Positions 56,819 to 64,000 of a stretch of DNA of 64,000 bases are shown piece by piece. The notes under the pieces were generated by a model that worked only from the letters and a program-made list of their open reading frames with translations, had not been told where the DNA came from and searched no databases. Position numbers and translations under genes: made by a program. Source of the stretch: Streptomyces hiroshimensis (GTDB taxonomy: Bacteria; Actinomycetota; Actinomycetes; Streptomycetales; Streptomycetaceae). Location of the stretch: assembly GCF_014650335.1 (NCBI RefSeq), contig NZ_BMUT01000005.1:95003-159002 (forward strand). The letters run 5' to 3'. Position 1 is the stretch's first letter; each line of letters starts with the position of its first letter.

Positions 56819-57820
56819 TCAGTGCCGCTCGGCCTTGGCGCTGCGCGACATCAGTTCCTTGAGGGCCACGAGCGGCGGCTTGCCCTCGTGCACGATCTCC
56901 ACGACGGTCTCCGTGATCGGCATGTCGACTCCGTGGCGGCGCGCCAGATCCAGCACCGACTCGCAGGACTTGACGCCCTCGGCGGTCTGCTTGGTGACCG
57001 CGATGGTCTCCGCGAGGGTCATGCCGCGGCCGAGGCTCGCGCCGAAGGTGCGGTTGCGGGAGAGCGGCGAGGCGCAGGTGGCGACGAGGTCCCCCATGCC
57101 GGCGAGGCCGGCGAAGGTGTGCGCGTCGGCGCCCATGGCGAGGCCCAGCCGGGTGGTCTCGGCCAGGCCGCGGGTGATCAGGGAGGCCTTGGCGTTGTCG
57201 CCGAGCCCCATGCCGTCGGCGATGCCGACGGCGAGGGCGATGACGTTCTTGACGGCGCCGCCGAGTTCGCAGCCCACCACGTCGGTGTTGGTGTACGGGC
57301 GGAAGTAGGCGGTGTGGCAGGCGGCCTGGAGGCGCTGGGCCACTGACTCGTCGCGGCAGGCGACGACGGCGGCGGCGGGCTGCCGCGCGGCGATCTCCTT
57401 GGCGAGGTTGGGGCCGGTCAGGACGGCCACCTGGTCGGCGGAGACCTTGGCGACCTCCTCGATGACCTCGCTCATGCGCTTGGCGGTGCCGAGCTCCACG
57501 CCCTTCATCAGGGAGACGAGGACGGTGTCGGCGGGCAGCAGGGGCGCCCACTCGGCGAGATTGCCGCGCAGGGTCTGGGAGGGCACGGCGAGGACGGTGA
57601 AGTCGGCGCCCCGTGCGGCCTCGGCGGGGTCGGTGGTGGCTCGCACGGAGGGCGGGAGCTCGACGCCCGGGAGGTAGTCGGGGTTGGTGCGGGTGGTGTT
57701 GACGGCCTCCACGAGGGCGGCGCGCCGTCCCCACATGGTGACCTCGCAGCCGGCGTCCGCGAGGACCATGGCGAAGGCGGTCCCCCAGGAACCGGTGCCG
57801 TAGACGGCGCAGCGCGTCAC
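56819..57820 (-). CDS. gpsA: Glycerol-3-phosphate dehydrogenase [NAD(P)+]
   Basis: 333-residue GpsA supplying sn-glycerol-3-phosphate for phospholipids. NAD-binding GTGSWGTAFA at residues 8-17, LTGPNLAKEIA, and catalytic Lys in GGAVKNVIALAVGIADGMGLG. GTG 57818-57820 overlaps the plsC stop by 4 bases (GTGA), so PlsC and GpsA, consecutive in phospholipid supply, are coupled. Precedes ddl by 34 nt; three envelope genes in one run. Confidence 0.97.
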   Translation of the reverse strand: MTRCAVYGTGSWGTAFAMVLADAGCEVTMWGRRAALVEAVNTTRTNPDYLPGVELPPSVRATTDPAEAARGADFTVLAVPSQTLRGNLAEWAPLLPADTVLVSLMKGVELGTAKRMSEVIEEVAKVSADQVAVLTGPNLAKEIAARQPAAAVVACRDESVAQRLQAACHTAYFRPYTNTDVVGCELGGAVKNVIALAVGIADGMGLGDNAKASLITRGLAETTRLGLAMGADAHTFAGLAGMGDLVATCASPLSRNRTFGASLGRGMTLAETIAVTKQTAEGVKSCESVLDLARRHGVDMPITETVVEIVHEGKPPLVALKELMSRSAKAERH

Positions 57821-58566
57821 TTCTTGTCCTCCTGGGCCTTGCGGCGGGCCGCCGCACGGGCCTTCTTGGGGTTGTACGGCTCGGCGGGGGCCGGCTCGCC
57901 GCGCAGTTCGGCGAGGAGGGCGGTGATGGCGGCCATGATGTCGTCGGTCGCGGCGCGCAGGACGTCCGCGGTGGGCTCCTTGCCGTAGTACGCGGAGAGG
58001 TCGACGGGCGGGCCGGCCAGCACCTTGAGCGTCTTGCGGGGGAAGAGCCGGAGCTTGTTCTCCTTGGCGTACGGCGGCATGGCCTCGTTGGCGCCCCACT
58101 GGGCGACCGGGATGACGGGGGCGCGGGTGAGGAGCGCGACGCGGGCGGCGCCGGTCTTGCCCTCCATGGGCCACATGTCGGGGTCGCGGGTGAGGGTGCC
58201 CTCGGGGTAGAAGGCCACGCACTCGCCCTTGTTGATGGCTTCGACGGCGGCCTTGAAGGCGGCTGCGGCGTCGGCCGACTCCCGGTAGACGGGGATCTGC
58301 CCCGTGCCGCGCAGGACCGCGCCGACGAAGCTGCCCTTGAACAGGGCGGCCTTGGCCAGGAAGCGGGGGACACGCCCGGTGTTGTACTGGTAGTGGGCGT
58401 AGGAGAGCGGGTCGAGATACGAGTTGTGGTTGACGGCGGTAATAAAACCGCCGTCGGCCGGAATGTGCTCCATTCCCCGCCAGTCCCGCTTGAACAGAAC
58501 CACGAGCGGCGGTTTAGCCAACACCGCCGTAAAGCGGTACCAGAAGCCGATTCTGTGGCGGGACAC
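57817..58566 (-). CDS. plsC: 1-acyl-sn-glycerol-3-phosphate acyltransferase
   Basis: 249-residue PlsC-family acyltransferase. The H-X4-D motif is NHNSYLD (H47, D52) and the substrate-binding motif YPEGT at residues 120-124. A hydrophobic segment (FTAVLAKPPLVVLF) at the N-terminus anchors it to the membrane. The tail is basic (KKARAAARRKAQEDKK). GTG start at 58564-58566 follows GAAGGG. First gene of plsC-gpsA-ddl. It makes phosphatidic acid, the substrate of CdsA at the other end of the window. Confidence 0.94.
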   Translation of the reverse strand: MSRHRIGFWYRFTAVLAKPPLVVLFKRDWRGMEHIPADGGFITAVNHNSYLDPLSYAHYQYNTGRVPRFLAKAALFKGSFVGAVLRGTGQIPVYRESADAAAAFKAAVEAINKGECVAFYPEGTLTRDPDMWPMEGKTGAARVALLTRAPVIPVAQWGANEAMPPYAKENKLRLFPRKTLKVLAGPPVDLSAYYGKEPTADVLRAATDDIMAAITALLAELRGEPAPAEPYNPKKARAAARRKAQEDKK

Positions 58567-58727
58567 TCGGACACCCTTCTCTTGGGACCTTGGAGCTGTG
58601 CTGAACCCGGAGGCCGCACAAGTGTCGCCCCAGGTCCCCGGTCTGTCGAGAACACCGTAACCCCGCGCTCGGCGGGCGGCTGCGGCAGCGGGTGACAATG
58701 AGGCGGATGCGAAGAGAGGGGGCGGAT

Positions 58728-59462
58728 GTGGTCTGGACGCTGGTGGTGCCGGTGAAGCCGCTGGCCCTGGCCAAGAGCCGTCTCGCCAGGGGCGCCGGGG
58801 AGGGGCCCCGTGCCGCGCTCGCGCTGGCGTTCGCCGTGGACACCGTGGCCGCGGCACTGGCCTGTGCGGCGGTACGGGATGTGGTGGTCGTCACGGGCGA
58901 TCCGCTGGCGGGGGCCGAGCTCGCCGCCCTCGGGGCGCGCGTCCTGGCCGAACCGAAGGGGCCGGGAGGCCTGAACGGCGCCCTTGCGCACGGTGCGCGG
59001 ACCGTACGGGCGGGGCGGCCCGGCGCGGCCGTGGCGACCCTCAACGCGGACCTTCCGGCCCTGCGCCCGGCGGAACTGGGCCGGGTTCTCGATTCGGCGG
59101 CGGAATTCCCCCGCGCATTTCTCGCGGACGCGGCGGGAATCGGGACGACGCTGCTGGCGGCGGGGCCGGGAAAGGAATTGGCGCCGGCGTTCGAAGGACA
59201 TTCGCGCGCCCGGCACCGGGACTCGGGGGCGCGGGAGATCGGGCTGGCCGGGGTGGATTCCGTGCGCCGGGACGTGGATACGGAGGCGGATTTGCGGGCC
59301 GCCCTGGCCCTGGGCGTGGGGCCGCGTACGGCAGCCGTCGTGGGTGCCCCCTGGGGCCCGGAGGGCGGGTACGCAGGGGGCGCGGTGCGGCCGCCCCGTG
59401 CGGCCGGTGCGCAGCGGCCCGGGGCGGCTGCGGGGGAACGCTCCGCCCCGCGCGCCGACTAG
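58728..59462 (+). CDS. cofC: 2-phospho-L-lactate guanylyltransferase
   Basis: 244-residue CofC-type nucleotidyltransferase activating the phospho-lactate or PEP moiety for coenzyme F420. Begins VVWTLVVPVKPLALAKSRLA; NADLPALRP is the metal-binding segment; GIGTTLLAAGPG follows. The last 40 residues are an Ala/Gly/Pro/Arg-rich tail not typical of the core. GTG at 58728 has GAGGGGG close upstream; GTG 58692 and ATG 58698 or 58707 are alternatives. Divergent from plsC. F420 is used by many streptomycete oxidoreductases. Confidence 0.9.
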   Translation: MVWTLVVPVKPLALAKSRLARGAGEGPRAALALAFAVDTVAAALACAAVRDVVVVTGDPLAGAELAALGARVLAEPKGPGGLNGALAHGARTVRAGRPGAAVATLNADLPALRPAELGRVLDSAAEFPRAFLADAAGIGTTLLAAGPGKELAPAFEGHSRARHRDSGAREIGLAGVDSVRRDVDTEADLRAALALGVGPRTAAVVGAPWGPEGGYAGGAVRPPRAAGAQRPGAAAGERSAPRAD

Positions 59463-59471
59463 GCTGCTGAC

Positions 59472-59696
59472 ATGCAGGCCACCGCTTACACCTTCGACCC
59501 TCAGACGCGCTCCGGAAGCGTGCTCCTGGACGACGGCACCCCGCTGTCCTTCGACGCAGCGGCCTTCGACGCGGGGGGCCTGCGCCTGCTGCGGCCGGGC
59601 CAGCGGGTGCGCATCGAGTGCGCGGAGGCCGCCGCGGGCGCGGAGGGGGCCCCGGAGGGCCGCCGCGTGACGCTGGTGACGCTGCAGACACTCTGA
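59472..59696 (+). CDS. Small cold-shock-domain-like protein
   Basis: 74-residue protein with an OB-fold pattern like cold-shock proteins: RSGSVLLDDGTPLSFDAAAF and LRPGQRVRIECAE. The aromatic RNP1/RNP2 residues typical of CspA are mostly missing (one Phe, one Tyr), so nucleic-acid binding is uncertain. 9 bp after cofC on the same strand, possibly co-transcribed. Its stop lies inside the first unit of a 14-bp tandem duplication. Confidence 0.85.
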   Translation: MQATAYTFDPQTRSGSVLLDDGTPLSFDAAAFDAGGLRLLRPGQRVRIECAEAAAGAEGAPEGRRVTLVTLQTL

Positions 59697-59756
59697 ATCC
59701 GGCACTCTGAATCCGGCCGGACCCCGGCACCGTACACACACCGCGTACACACACCG
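59689..59756. repeat. Two tandem duplications after the cold-shock-like gene
   Basis: CACTCTGAATCCGG is duplicated at 59689-59702 and 59703-59716 (the first holds the gene's TGA). CGTACACACACCG is duplicated at 59731-59743 and 59744-59756. Both are perfect. Confidence 0.92.
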
Positions 59757-59788
59757 CGGGCCGGGCTCCCCGAGGGGAGCCCGGCCCG
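59757..59788. terminator. Bidirectional terminator between the cold-shock-like gene and hupS
   Basis: 14-bp arms (59757-59770, 59775-59788: CGGGCCGGGCTCCC and complement) around CGAG, between convergent genes. Confidence 0.9.
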
Positions 59789-59810
59789 GCGCGTGACGCC
59801 GTTCGCTGCC

Positions 59811-60515
59811 TTACTTCTTGGCGGCGGTCTTCTTGGCGGTGGTCTTGCGCGCGGTGGTCTTGCGCGTCGTGGCCTTGGTCGCCGTGGCCTTCTTGGCGGG
59901 CGCCGTCTTCTTCGCGGCGGCCTTCTTGGCGGTGGCGGCGGCCTTCTTCGCCGGCGCGGCCTTCTTGGCGGTGGTCTTCTTGGCGGCGGCGGCCGTGGTG
60001 GCCTTCTTCGCCGTCGTCTTCTTCGCCGTGGTGGTCTTCTTCGCGGCGGCCGTCGTCTTCTTGGCCGTCGTGGTCTTCTTCGCGGCGGCCTTCTTGGCGG
60101 TGGCGGCCGTGGTGGCCTTCTTCGCCGTGGCCTTCTTGGCGGTGGCCTTCTTGGCCGCGGCCTTGGCGGTGACCTTGCCGCCCGAAAGGCTGCCCTTGGG
60201 CGCCTTCTTGACGGAGACCTCGCCACCCTTCGGCAGCTTCTTGGAGCCGCTCACCAGGTCCTTGAAGCCCTGACCCGCGCGGAAGCGCGGCACCGAGGTC
60301 TTCTTGACCCGCACGCGCTCACCCGTCTGCGGGTTGCGGGCGTAACGGGCCGGGCGGTCGACCTTCTCGAACGAGCCGAAGCCGGTGACCGAGACCCGGT
60401 CACCCGCGACAACTGCACGGACGATCGCGTCGAGCACCGCGTCAACGGCGTCTGCGGCCTGCTGACGGCCGCCGAGCTTGTCGGCAATCGCTTCAACGAG
60501 CTGCGCCTTGTTCAC
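59811..60515 (-). CDS. hupS: HU-family DNA-binding protein with histone H1-like tail
   Basis: 234-residue nucleoid protein. Residues 1-95 are an HU domain (MNKAQLVEAIADKLGG; VSVTGFGSFEKVDRPARYAR; PRFRAGQGFKDLV). Residues 100-234 are Lys/Ala/Thr/Pro repeats (KKATAKKATAKKATTAATAK), as in histone H1. HupS in S. coelicolor (SCO5556) is specific to spores and compacts the nucleoid with high affinity. The tail DNA is strongly repetitive, so length may vary between strains. Monocistronic; the stop is TAA. Confidence 0.97.
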   Translation of the reverse strand: MNKAQLVEAIADKLGGRQQAADAVDAVLDAIVRAVVAGDRVSVTGFGSFEKVDRPARYARNPQTGERVRVKKTSVPRFRAGQGFKDLVSGSKKLPKGGEVSVKKAPKGSLSGGKVTAKAAAKKATAKKATAKKATTAATAKKAAAKKTTTAKKTTAAAKKTTTAKKTTAKKATTAAAAKKTTAKKAAPAKKAAATAKKAAAKKTAPAKKATATKATTRKTTARKTTAKKTAAKK

Positions 60516-60640
60516 GTCTTCCCCTTCGGAGACATTGCTGGAACGAATGCGCTCCAGCCTTTTCGCACGTTAGGCAGATATATACCGCAAATCAAACACG
60601 AAACGGTCTAATCACCCTTGTGCCGCAACGAACTCGACCA

Positions 60641-60886
60641 TCACGGAGTTCCGTCACGGTCGGGCTCTTCGGGGAAACGGCCCTCGTCGAGGTCGTTCAT
60701 CAGCCGGTCCAGACGCATTGCGGCGCCTGAGAGATCGTGCTTCGCCGCGGCCGTGATGGCCAGCAGCTTCCGGGACAGCGTCATCCTTACGCCCTCCGGG
60801 ACTTGCAGTGCGCGCACCCGGGAGTGCGCTTCCTTGAGTCGGTCCGCGACGAGCCGGTATAGCTCGAGTTGGCTGTCGCGTTCCAT
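60641..60886 (-). CDS. Small conserved helical protein next to hupS
   Basis: 81-residue mostly helical protein (MERDSQLELYRLVADRLKEA; VRMTLSRKLLAITAAAKHDL; GAAMRLDRLMNDLDEGRF), no membrane segment or Cys. It is conserved beside hupS in streptomycetes to my knowledge, but has no assigned function. ATG at 60884-60886, ended 125 bp upstream of hupS on the same strand; a terminator for leuCD lies upstream. A nucleoid or regulatory role is only a guess from position. Confidence 0.85.
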   Translation of the reverse strand: MERDSQLELYRLVADRLKEAHSRVRALQVPEGVRMTLSRKLLAITAAAKHDLSGAAMRLDRLMNDLDEGRFPEEPDRDGTP

Positions 60887-60940
60887 GCACCGATTGTGCC
60901 ATCTGAGGCGAGTTGTCGCTTCACAGGGCCTCAACAGAGC

Positions 60941-60974
60941 GATGCGCCCCCTGTCCGAAGACAGGGGGCGCATC
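60941..60974. terminator. leuCD terminator
   Basis: Perfect 15-bp arms GATGCGCCCCCTGTC (60941-60955) and complement (60960-60974) with a CGAA loop, 82 nt past the leuD stop on the minus strand. Confidence 0.92.
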
Positions 60975-61055
60975 ATGCCAAACCCTTGGTGAGCAGCGAA
61001 AATCCGGGGTCCCCCGGGAGCCGCACAGGTTGTTCAGACGGACGTGAAATCCGTG

Positions 61056-61649
61056 TCAGATCTGGGCCGTGGAGGGCTTGAAAGAGGGCCTTCCGGCCTC
61101 GAAGGAGGCGATGTCGCCCTCGTGCCGGAGGGTCAGTCCGATGTCGTCGAGCCCCTCCAGGAGGCGCCACCGGGCGTTCTCGTCAAGGTCGAAATCAGCC
61201 GTGATCGCGCCGGCCCGGACCTGGCGCGCCACGAGGTCGACGGTCACCTCGGCGGCCGGGTCGGCCTCGGTCAGCTCCCAGAGGGCGTCGACGGTCTCCT
61301 GCGGCAGGACGACGGTCAGCAGTCCGTTCTTGAGCGAATTGCCACGGAAGATGTCGGCGAAGCGCGAGGAGACGACCGCTTTGAAGCCGTAGTTCTGCAG
61401 CGCCCAGACCGCGTGCTCGCGGGAGGAGCCGGTGCCGAAGTCCGGGCCGGCCACCAGGACGCTGGCCCCCCGGCGCTCGGGACGGTTCAGCACGAACTCG
61501 GGGTCCTTGCGCCAGGCCTCGAAGAGCCCGTCCTCGAAGCCGTCGCGGGTGACCTTCTTGAGCCAGTGCGCGGGGATGATCTGGTCCGTGTCGACATTGC
61601 TGCGGCGCAGCGGTACGGCGCGGCCGGTGTGCGTGGTGAAAGCTTCCAT
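61056..61649 (-). CDS. leuD: 3-isopropylmalate dehydratase small subunit
   Basis: 197-residue LeuD, the swivel domain of isopropylmalate isomerase in leucine synthesis. Starts [20 protein letters not shown] with [10 protein letters not shown], and keeps [17 protein letters not shown] for substrate and cluster contact. Full length. 6 nt downstream of leuC; the two are co-translated subunits. Confidence 0.98.
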   Translation of the reverse strand: MEAFTTHTGRAVPLRRSNVDTDQIIPAHWLKKVTRDGFEDGLFEAWRKDPEFVLNRPERRGASVLVAGPDFGTGSSREHAVWALQNYGFKAVVSSRFADIFRGNSLKNGLLTVVLPQETVDALWELTEADPAAEVTVDLVARQVRAGAITADFDLDENARWRLLEGLDDIGLTLRHEGDIASFEAGRPSFKPSTAQI

Positions 61650-61655
61650 GGCTGT

Positions 61656-63098
61656 TCAGGCCCCCAGGGGAGTGCGGACGTCGGACGCGCCGGCCGGGCC
61701 GGGCAGGTCGGCCGGGGAGGCCAGATGGCCCAGTACGGCGGTGGCGGCGGCCACCTGGGGCGAGACCAGGTGCGTACGGCCACCCTTGCCCTGCCTGCCC
61801 TCGAAGTTACGGTTGGAGGTCGATGCGGACCTCTCGCCCGGCGCCAGTTGGTCGGGGTTCATGCCGAGGCACATCGAACAGCCCGCGTGACGCCACTCGG
61901 CACCGGCCGCGGTGAAGACCTTGTCCAGCCCCTCGCCGACGGCCTGCAGGGCCACCCGGACGGAGCCGGGGACGACCAGCATGCGGATGCCGTCGGCGAT
62001 CCGGCGGCCCTCCAGGACGGCTGCGGCGGAGCGCAGGTCCTCGATCCGGCCGTTGGTGCACGAGCCCACGAACACGGTGTCCACGCGGATGTCGCGGAGC
62101 GGCTGACCTGCCGTCAACCCCATGTATTCCAGGGCCTTTTCGGCGGCCAGGCGGTCGGAGGGGTCGGAGTAGGAGGCCGGGTCGGGAACGGCCGCCGACA
62201 GGGGCGCGCCCTGCCCCGGGTTGGTGCCCCAGGTGACGAACGGGGTGAGCTCGGAGGCGTCGATGACGACCTCGTGGTCGAAGACGGCGTCGTCGTCGGT
62301 GCGCAGGGTGCGCCAGTACGCGACGGCGTCGTCCCAGTCGGCCCCGCGGGGGGCGTGGGGCCGGTCCTTCAGATAGGCGAAGGTGGTCTCGTCGGGCGCG
62401 ATCATGCCGGCCCGGGCACCCGCCTCGATGGACATGTTGCACACGGTCATCCGGGCCTCCATCGAGAGCTTCTCGACGGCCGTGCCGCGGTACTCGATGA
62501 CGTAGCCCTGGCCGCCGCCGGTGCCGATGCGGGCGATGACGGCGAGGATCAGGTCCTTGGCGGTGACGCCCTCGGGCAGCTCCCCGTCGACGGTCACGGC
62601 CATGGTGCGGAACGGGTCCAGCGGCAGCGTCTGCGTGGCGAGGACGTGCTCGACCTGGCTGGTGCCGATGCCGAACGCCAGCGCGCCGAACGCGCCGTGG
62701 GTGGAGGTGTGGCTGTCACCGCAGACGACGGTCGTGCCGGGCTGGGTCAGTCCCAGCTGCGGTCCCACTACGTGGACGACGCCCTGCTCGACATCGCCCA
62801 GCGGGTGCAGCCGGACGCCGAAGTCGGCGCAGTTCTTGCGCAGCGTCTCCAGCTGGGTGCGCGAGACCGGGTCGGCGATGGGCTTGTCGATGTCGAGGGT
62901 CGGGGTGTTGTGGTCCTCGGTGGCGATGGTGAGGTCCAGGCGCCGCACGGGGCGGCCGGCCTTGCGGAGGCCGTCGAAGGCCTGCGGGCTGGTGACCTCG
63001 TGCAGCAGGTGCAGGTCGATGTAGAGGAGGTCGGGCTCGCCCTCGGCGCGCCTGACGACATGGTCGTCCCAGACCTTCTCCGCGAGTGTGCGTCCCAT
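61656..63098 (-). CDS. leuC: 3-isopropylmalate dehydratase large subunit
   Basis: 480-residue LeuC carrying the [4Fe-4S] cluster. Cys ligands are in [10 protein letters not shown] and [33 protein letters not shown] is also present. Starts [15 protein letters not shown]. First gene of leuC-leuD; divergent from ndgR across 127 bp. NdgR activates leuCD in S. coelicolor, so the operator near 63189-63217 likely controls this pair too. Confidence 0.98.
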   Translation of the reverse strand: MGRTLAEKVWDDHVVRRAEGEPDLLYIDLHLLHEVTSPQAFDGLRKAGRPVRRLDLTIATEDHNTPTLDIDKPIADPVSRTQLETLRKNCADFGVRLHPLGDVEQGVVHVVGPQLGLTQPGTTVVCGDSHTSTHGAFGALAFGIGTSQVEHVLATQTLPLDPFRTMAVTVDGELPEGVTAKDLILAVIARIGTGGGQGYVIEYRGTAVEKLSMEARMTVCNMSIEAGARAGMIAPDETTFAYLKDRPHAPRGADWDDAVAYWRTLRTDDDAVFDHEVVIDASELTPFVTWGTNPGQGAPLSAAVPDPASYSDPSDRLAAEKALEYMGLTAGQPLRDIRVDTVFVGSCTNGRIEDLRSAAAVLEGRRIADGIRMLVVPGSVRVALQAVGEGLDKVFTAAGAEWRHAGCSMCLGMNPDQLAPGERSASTSNRNFEGRQGKGGRTHLVSPQVAAATAVLGHLASPADLPGPAGASDVRTPLGA

Positions 63099-63188
63099 CG
63101 CTGTCCCTCCGGCCGGCGCCGTCGCCGGTCACATTCGTGTGCCTGTGGGTGCTCTGTGTCCAGGTTGGCGCTTCTCCGGGAAATTTGA

Positions 63189-63217
63189 ACTTGCGTTTCA
63201 CAGTGTGAGACGCAAGT
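63189..63217. promoter_or_regulatory. NdgR operator overlapping the ndgR promoter
   Basis: A 29-bp palindrome: ACTTGCGT (63189-63196) and ACGCAAGT (63210-63217), with inner TCACA and TGTGA arms and one mismatched pair around a central G. Within it, TTGCGT (63191-63196) and AAGTAT (63214-63219) lie 17 bp apart as -35 and -10. Start of transcription is expected at or within a base or two of the ATG at 63226. Confidence 0.75.
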
Positions 63218-63225
63218 ATCGTTGC

Positions 63226-63954
63226 ATGGACAACACCGGTAGCGCCTCGAGCGGCGTGGGAGTACTCGACAAGGCGGCTCTGGTGCTGAGCGCGCTGGAG
63301 TCAGGGCCGGCGACCCTGGCCGGGCTCGTCACGGCCACGGGCCTGGCGCGGCCGACGGCGCACCGGCTCGCGGTGGCCCTGGAGCACCACCGGATGGTGG
63401 CGCGGGACATGCAGGGCCGGTTCATCCTCGGCCCGCGGCTGAGCGAGCTGGCGGCCGCGGCGGGCGAGGACAGACTCCTGGCCACGGCCGGCCCCGTGCT
63501 CACCCACCTGCGGGACGTCACGGGCGAGAGCGCGCAGCTCTACCGCCGCCAGGGCGACATGCGCATCTGCGTGGCCGCGGCGGAGCGTCTGTCCGGCCTG
63601 CGGGACACCGTGCCGGTGGGCTCCACGCTGCCCATGAAGGCCGGCTCGGCCGCCCAGGTGCTGATGGCCTGGGAGGAGCCGGAGCGGCTGCACCGCGGCC
63701 TGCAGGGAGCACGCTTCACGGCGACGGCGCTCTCGGGCGTGCGTCGCCGGGGCTGGGCCCAGTCGATCGGCGAGCGGGAGCCGGGCGTGGCCTCGGTCTC
63801 CGCCCCCGTGCGCGGGCCCTCCAACCGCGTGGTCGCCGCCGTCTCGGTCTCCGGACCGATCGAGCGGCTGACGCGCCACCCGGGCCGCATGCACGCGCAG
63901 GCGGTGCTGGACGCCGCGGTGCGCCTCACGGAGGCGCTGCGCCGCAACGGCTGA
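63226..63954 (+). CDS. ndgR: IclR-family regulator NdgR
   Basis: 242-residue IclR regulator, the NdgR/AreB type controlling leucine and amino-acid genes and antibiotic timing in streptomycetes. The N-terminal winged helix (GVLDKAALVLSALESGPATL; VTATGLARPTAHRLAVALEH) is followed by the effector domain (RLSGLRDTVPVGSTLPMKAG; AASV-like VASVSAPVRGPSNRVVAAVS). The ATG at 63226-63228 has no recognisable ribosome site upstream and may be the first base of the mRNA. Divergent from leuC. Confidence 0.95.
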   Translation: MDNTGSASSGVGVLDKAALVLSALESGPATLAGLVTATGLARPTAHRLAVALEHHRMVARDMQGRFILGPRLSELAAAAGEDRLLATAGPVLTHLRDVTGESAQLYRRQGDMRICVAAAERLSGLRDTVPVGSTLPMKAGSAAQVLMAWEEPERLHRGLQGARFTATALSGVRRRGWAQSIGEREPGVASVSAPVRGPSNRVVAAVSVSGPIERLTRHPGRMHAQAVLDAAVRLTEALRRNG

Positions 63955-64000
63955 GCGAGCACGGAGCCGAGCAAGAGCGGAAACGACGAAGCGGCGCACG

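Noticed and set aside
59811..60200. Possible CRISPR-like array in the hupS tail
   Set aside because: The regular repeats encode in-frame Lys/Ala units with no spacers; it is protein low complexity.

Overview
The window is a high-GC actinobacterial chromosome segment, almost certainly from a Streptomyces core region. Gene content and order follow the arm-proximal core block known from S. coelicolor, read in descending order: cdsA-frr-pyrH-tsf-rpsB, whiG, dprA-comM-yraN, a sip signal-peptidase cluster, rplS-trmD-rimM-khpA-rpsP, ffh, glnD-glnK-amtB, nsdA, ftsY, glcP, smc, mutM-rnc-rpmF, coaD-rsmD-recG, rpmB, thiDL, ddl-gpsA-plsC, hupS, leuDC/ndgR. The order is familiar but several sequences are strain-specific. 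I find about 64 protein genes, most on the minus strand. I see no rRNA, tRNA, CRISPR array, insertion sequence or prophage.

Layout. 1-4 kb: the 5' part of cdsA, then frr, pyrH, tsf and rpsB. 4.1-9.8 kb: an M23-like secreted protein, a TetR regulator, the sporulation sigma factor WhiG, and a dprA-comM-yraN operon. 9.9-17.3 kb: DUF2469, a Nudix hydrolase, four type I signal peptidases in tandem, and the rplS-trmD-rimM / khpA-rpsP ribosome block. 17.4-22.5 kb: a SprT-like metallopeptidase, a eukaryote/archaeon-type prolyl-tRNA synthetase, a methyltransferase and ffh. 22.6-28.5 kb: the nitrogen module glnD, glnK, amtB with a recognisable GlnR operator, then nsdA. 28.9-39.4 kb: a prim-pol-like protein, ftsY, an NCS1 permease, an 818-bp repeat-bearing non-coding stretch, glcP, smc and a small coiled-coil gene. 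39.8-47.9 kb: acylphosphatase, a CAP-domain protein, a flavodoxin/HxlR divergent pair, mutM, rnc, rpmF, a DUF177 protein, a SepIVA/DivIVA-like protein, coaD and rsmD. 48-60 kb: recG, a DhaL/DAK2 protein, rpmB, thiD-thiL, an Lrp-type sensor domain, a DUF3515 lipoprotein, ddl, gpsA-plsC, cofC, a cold-shock-like gene and hupS. 60.6-64 kb: a small helical protein, leuD-leuC, and divergent ndgR.

The themes are translation and ribosome biogenesis, protein export (SRP, SRP receptor and four leader peptidases in one window), nitrogen sensing, chromosome organisation (Smc, HupS), the cell envelope (CdsA, PlsC, GpsA, Ddl) and development (WhiG, NsdA).

I found no clear new multi-gene system. The least ordinary signals are: (i) a SepIVA/DivIVA-like protein with an internal 30-residue duplication and a prion-like tail; (ii) a eukaryote-type ProRS whose last 20 bp are tandemly duplicated; (iii) an interspersed word GCCCC(A/G)TGCGG, about a dozen copies including a 24-bp palindrome; (iv) an 818-bp intergenic stretch with a loopless 44-bp palindrome and a degenerate repeat family; (v) repeated operator-like motifs around the glcP promoter; and (vi) an ndgR operator that appears to cover a promoter for a leaderless mRNA.
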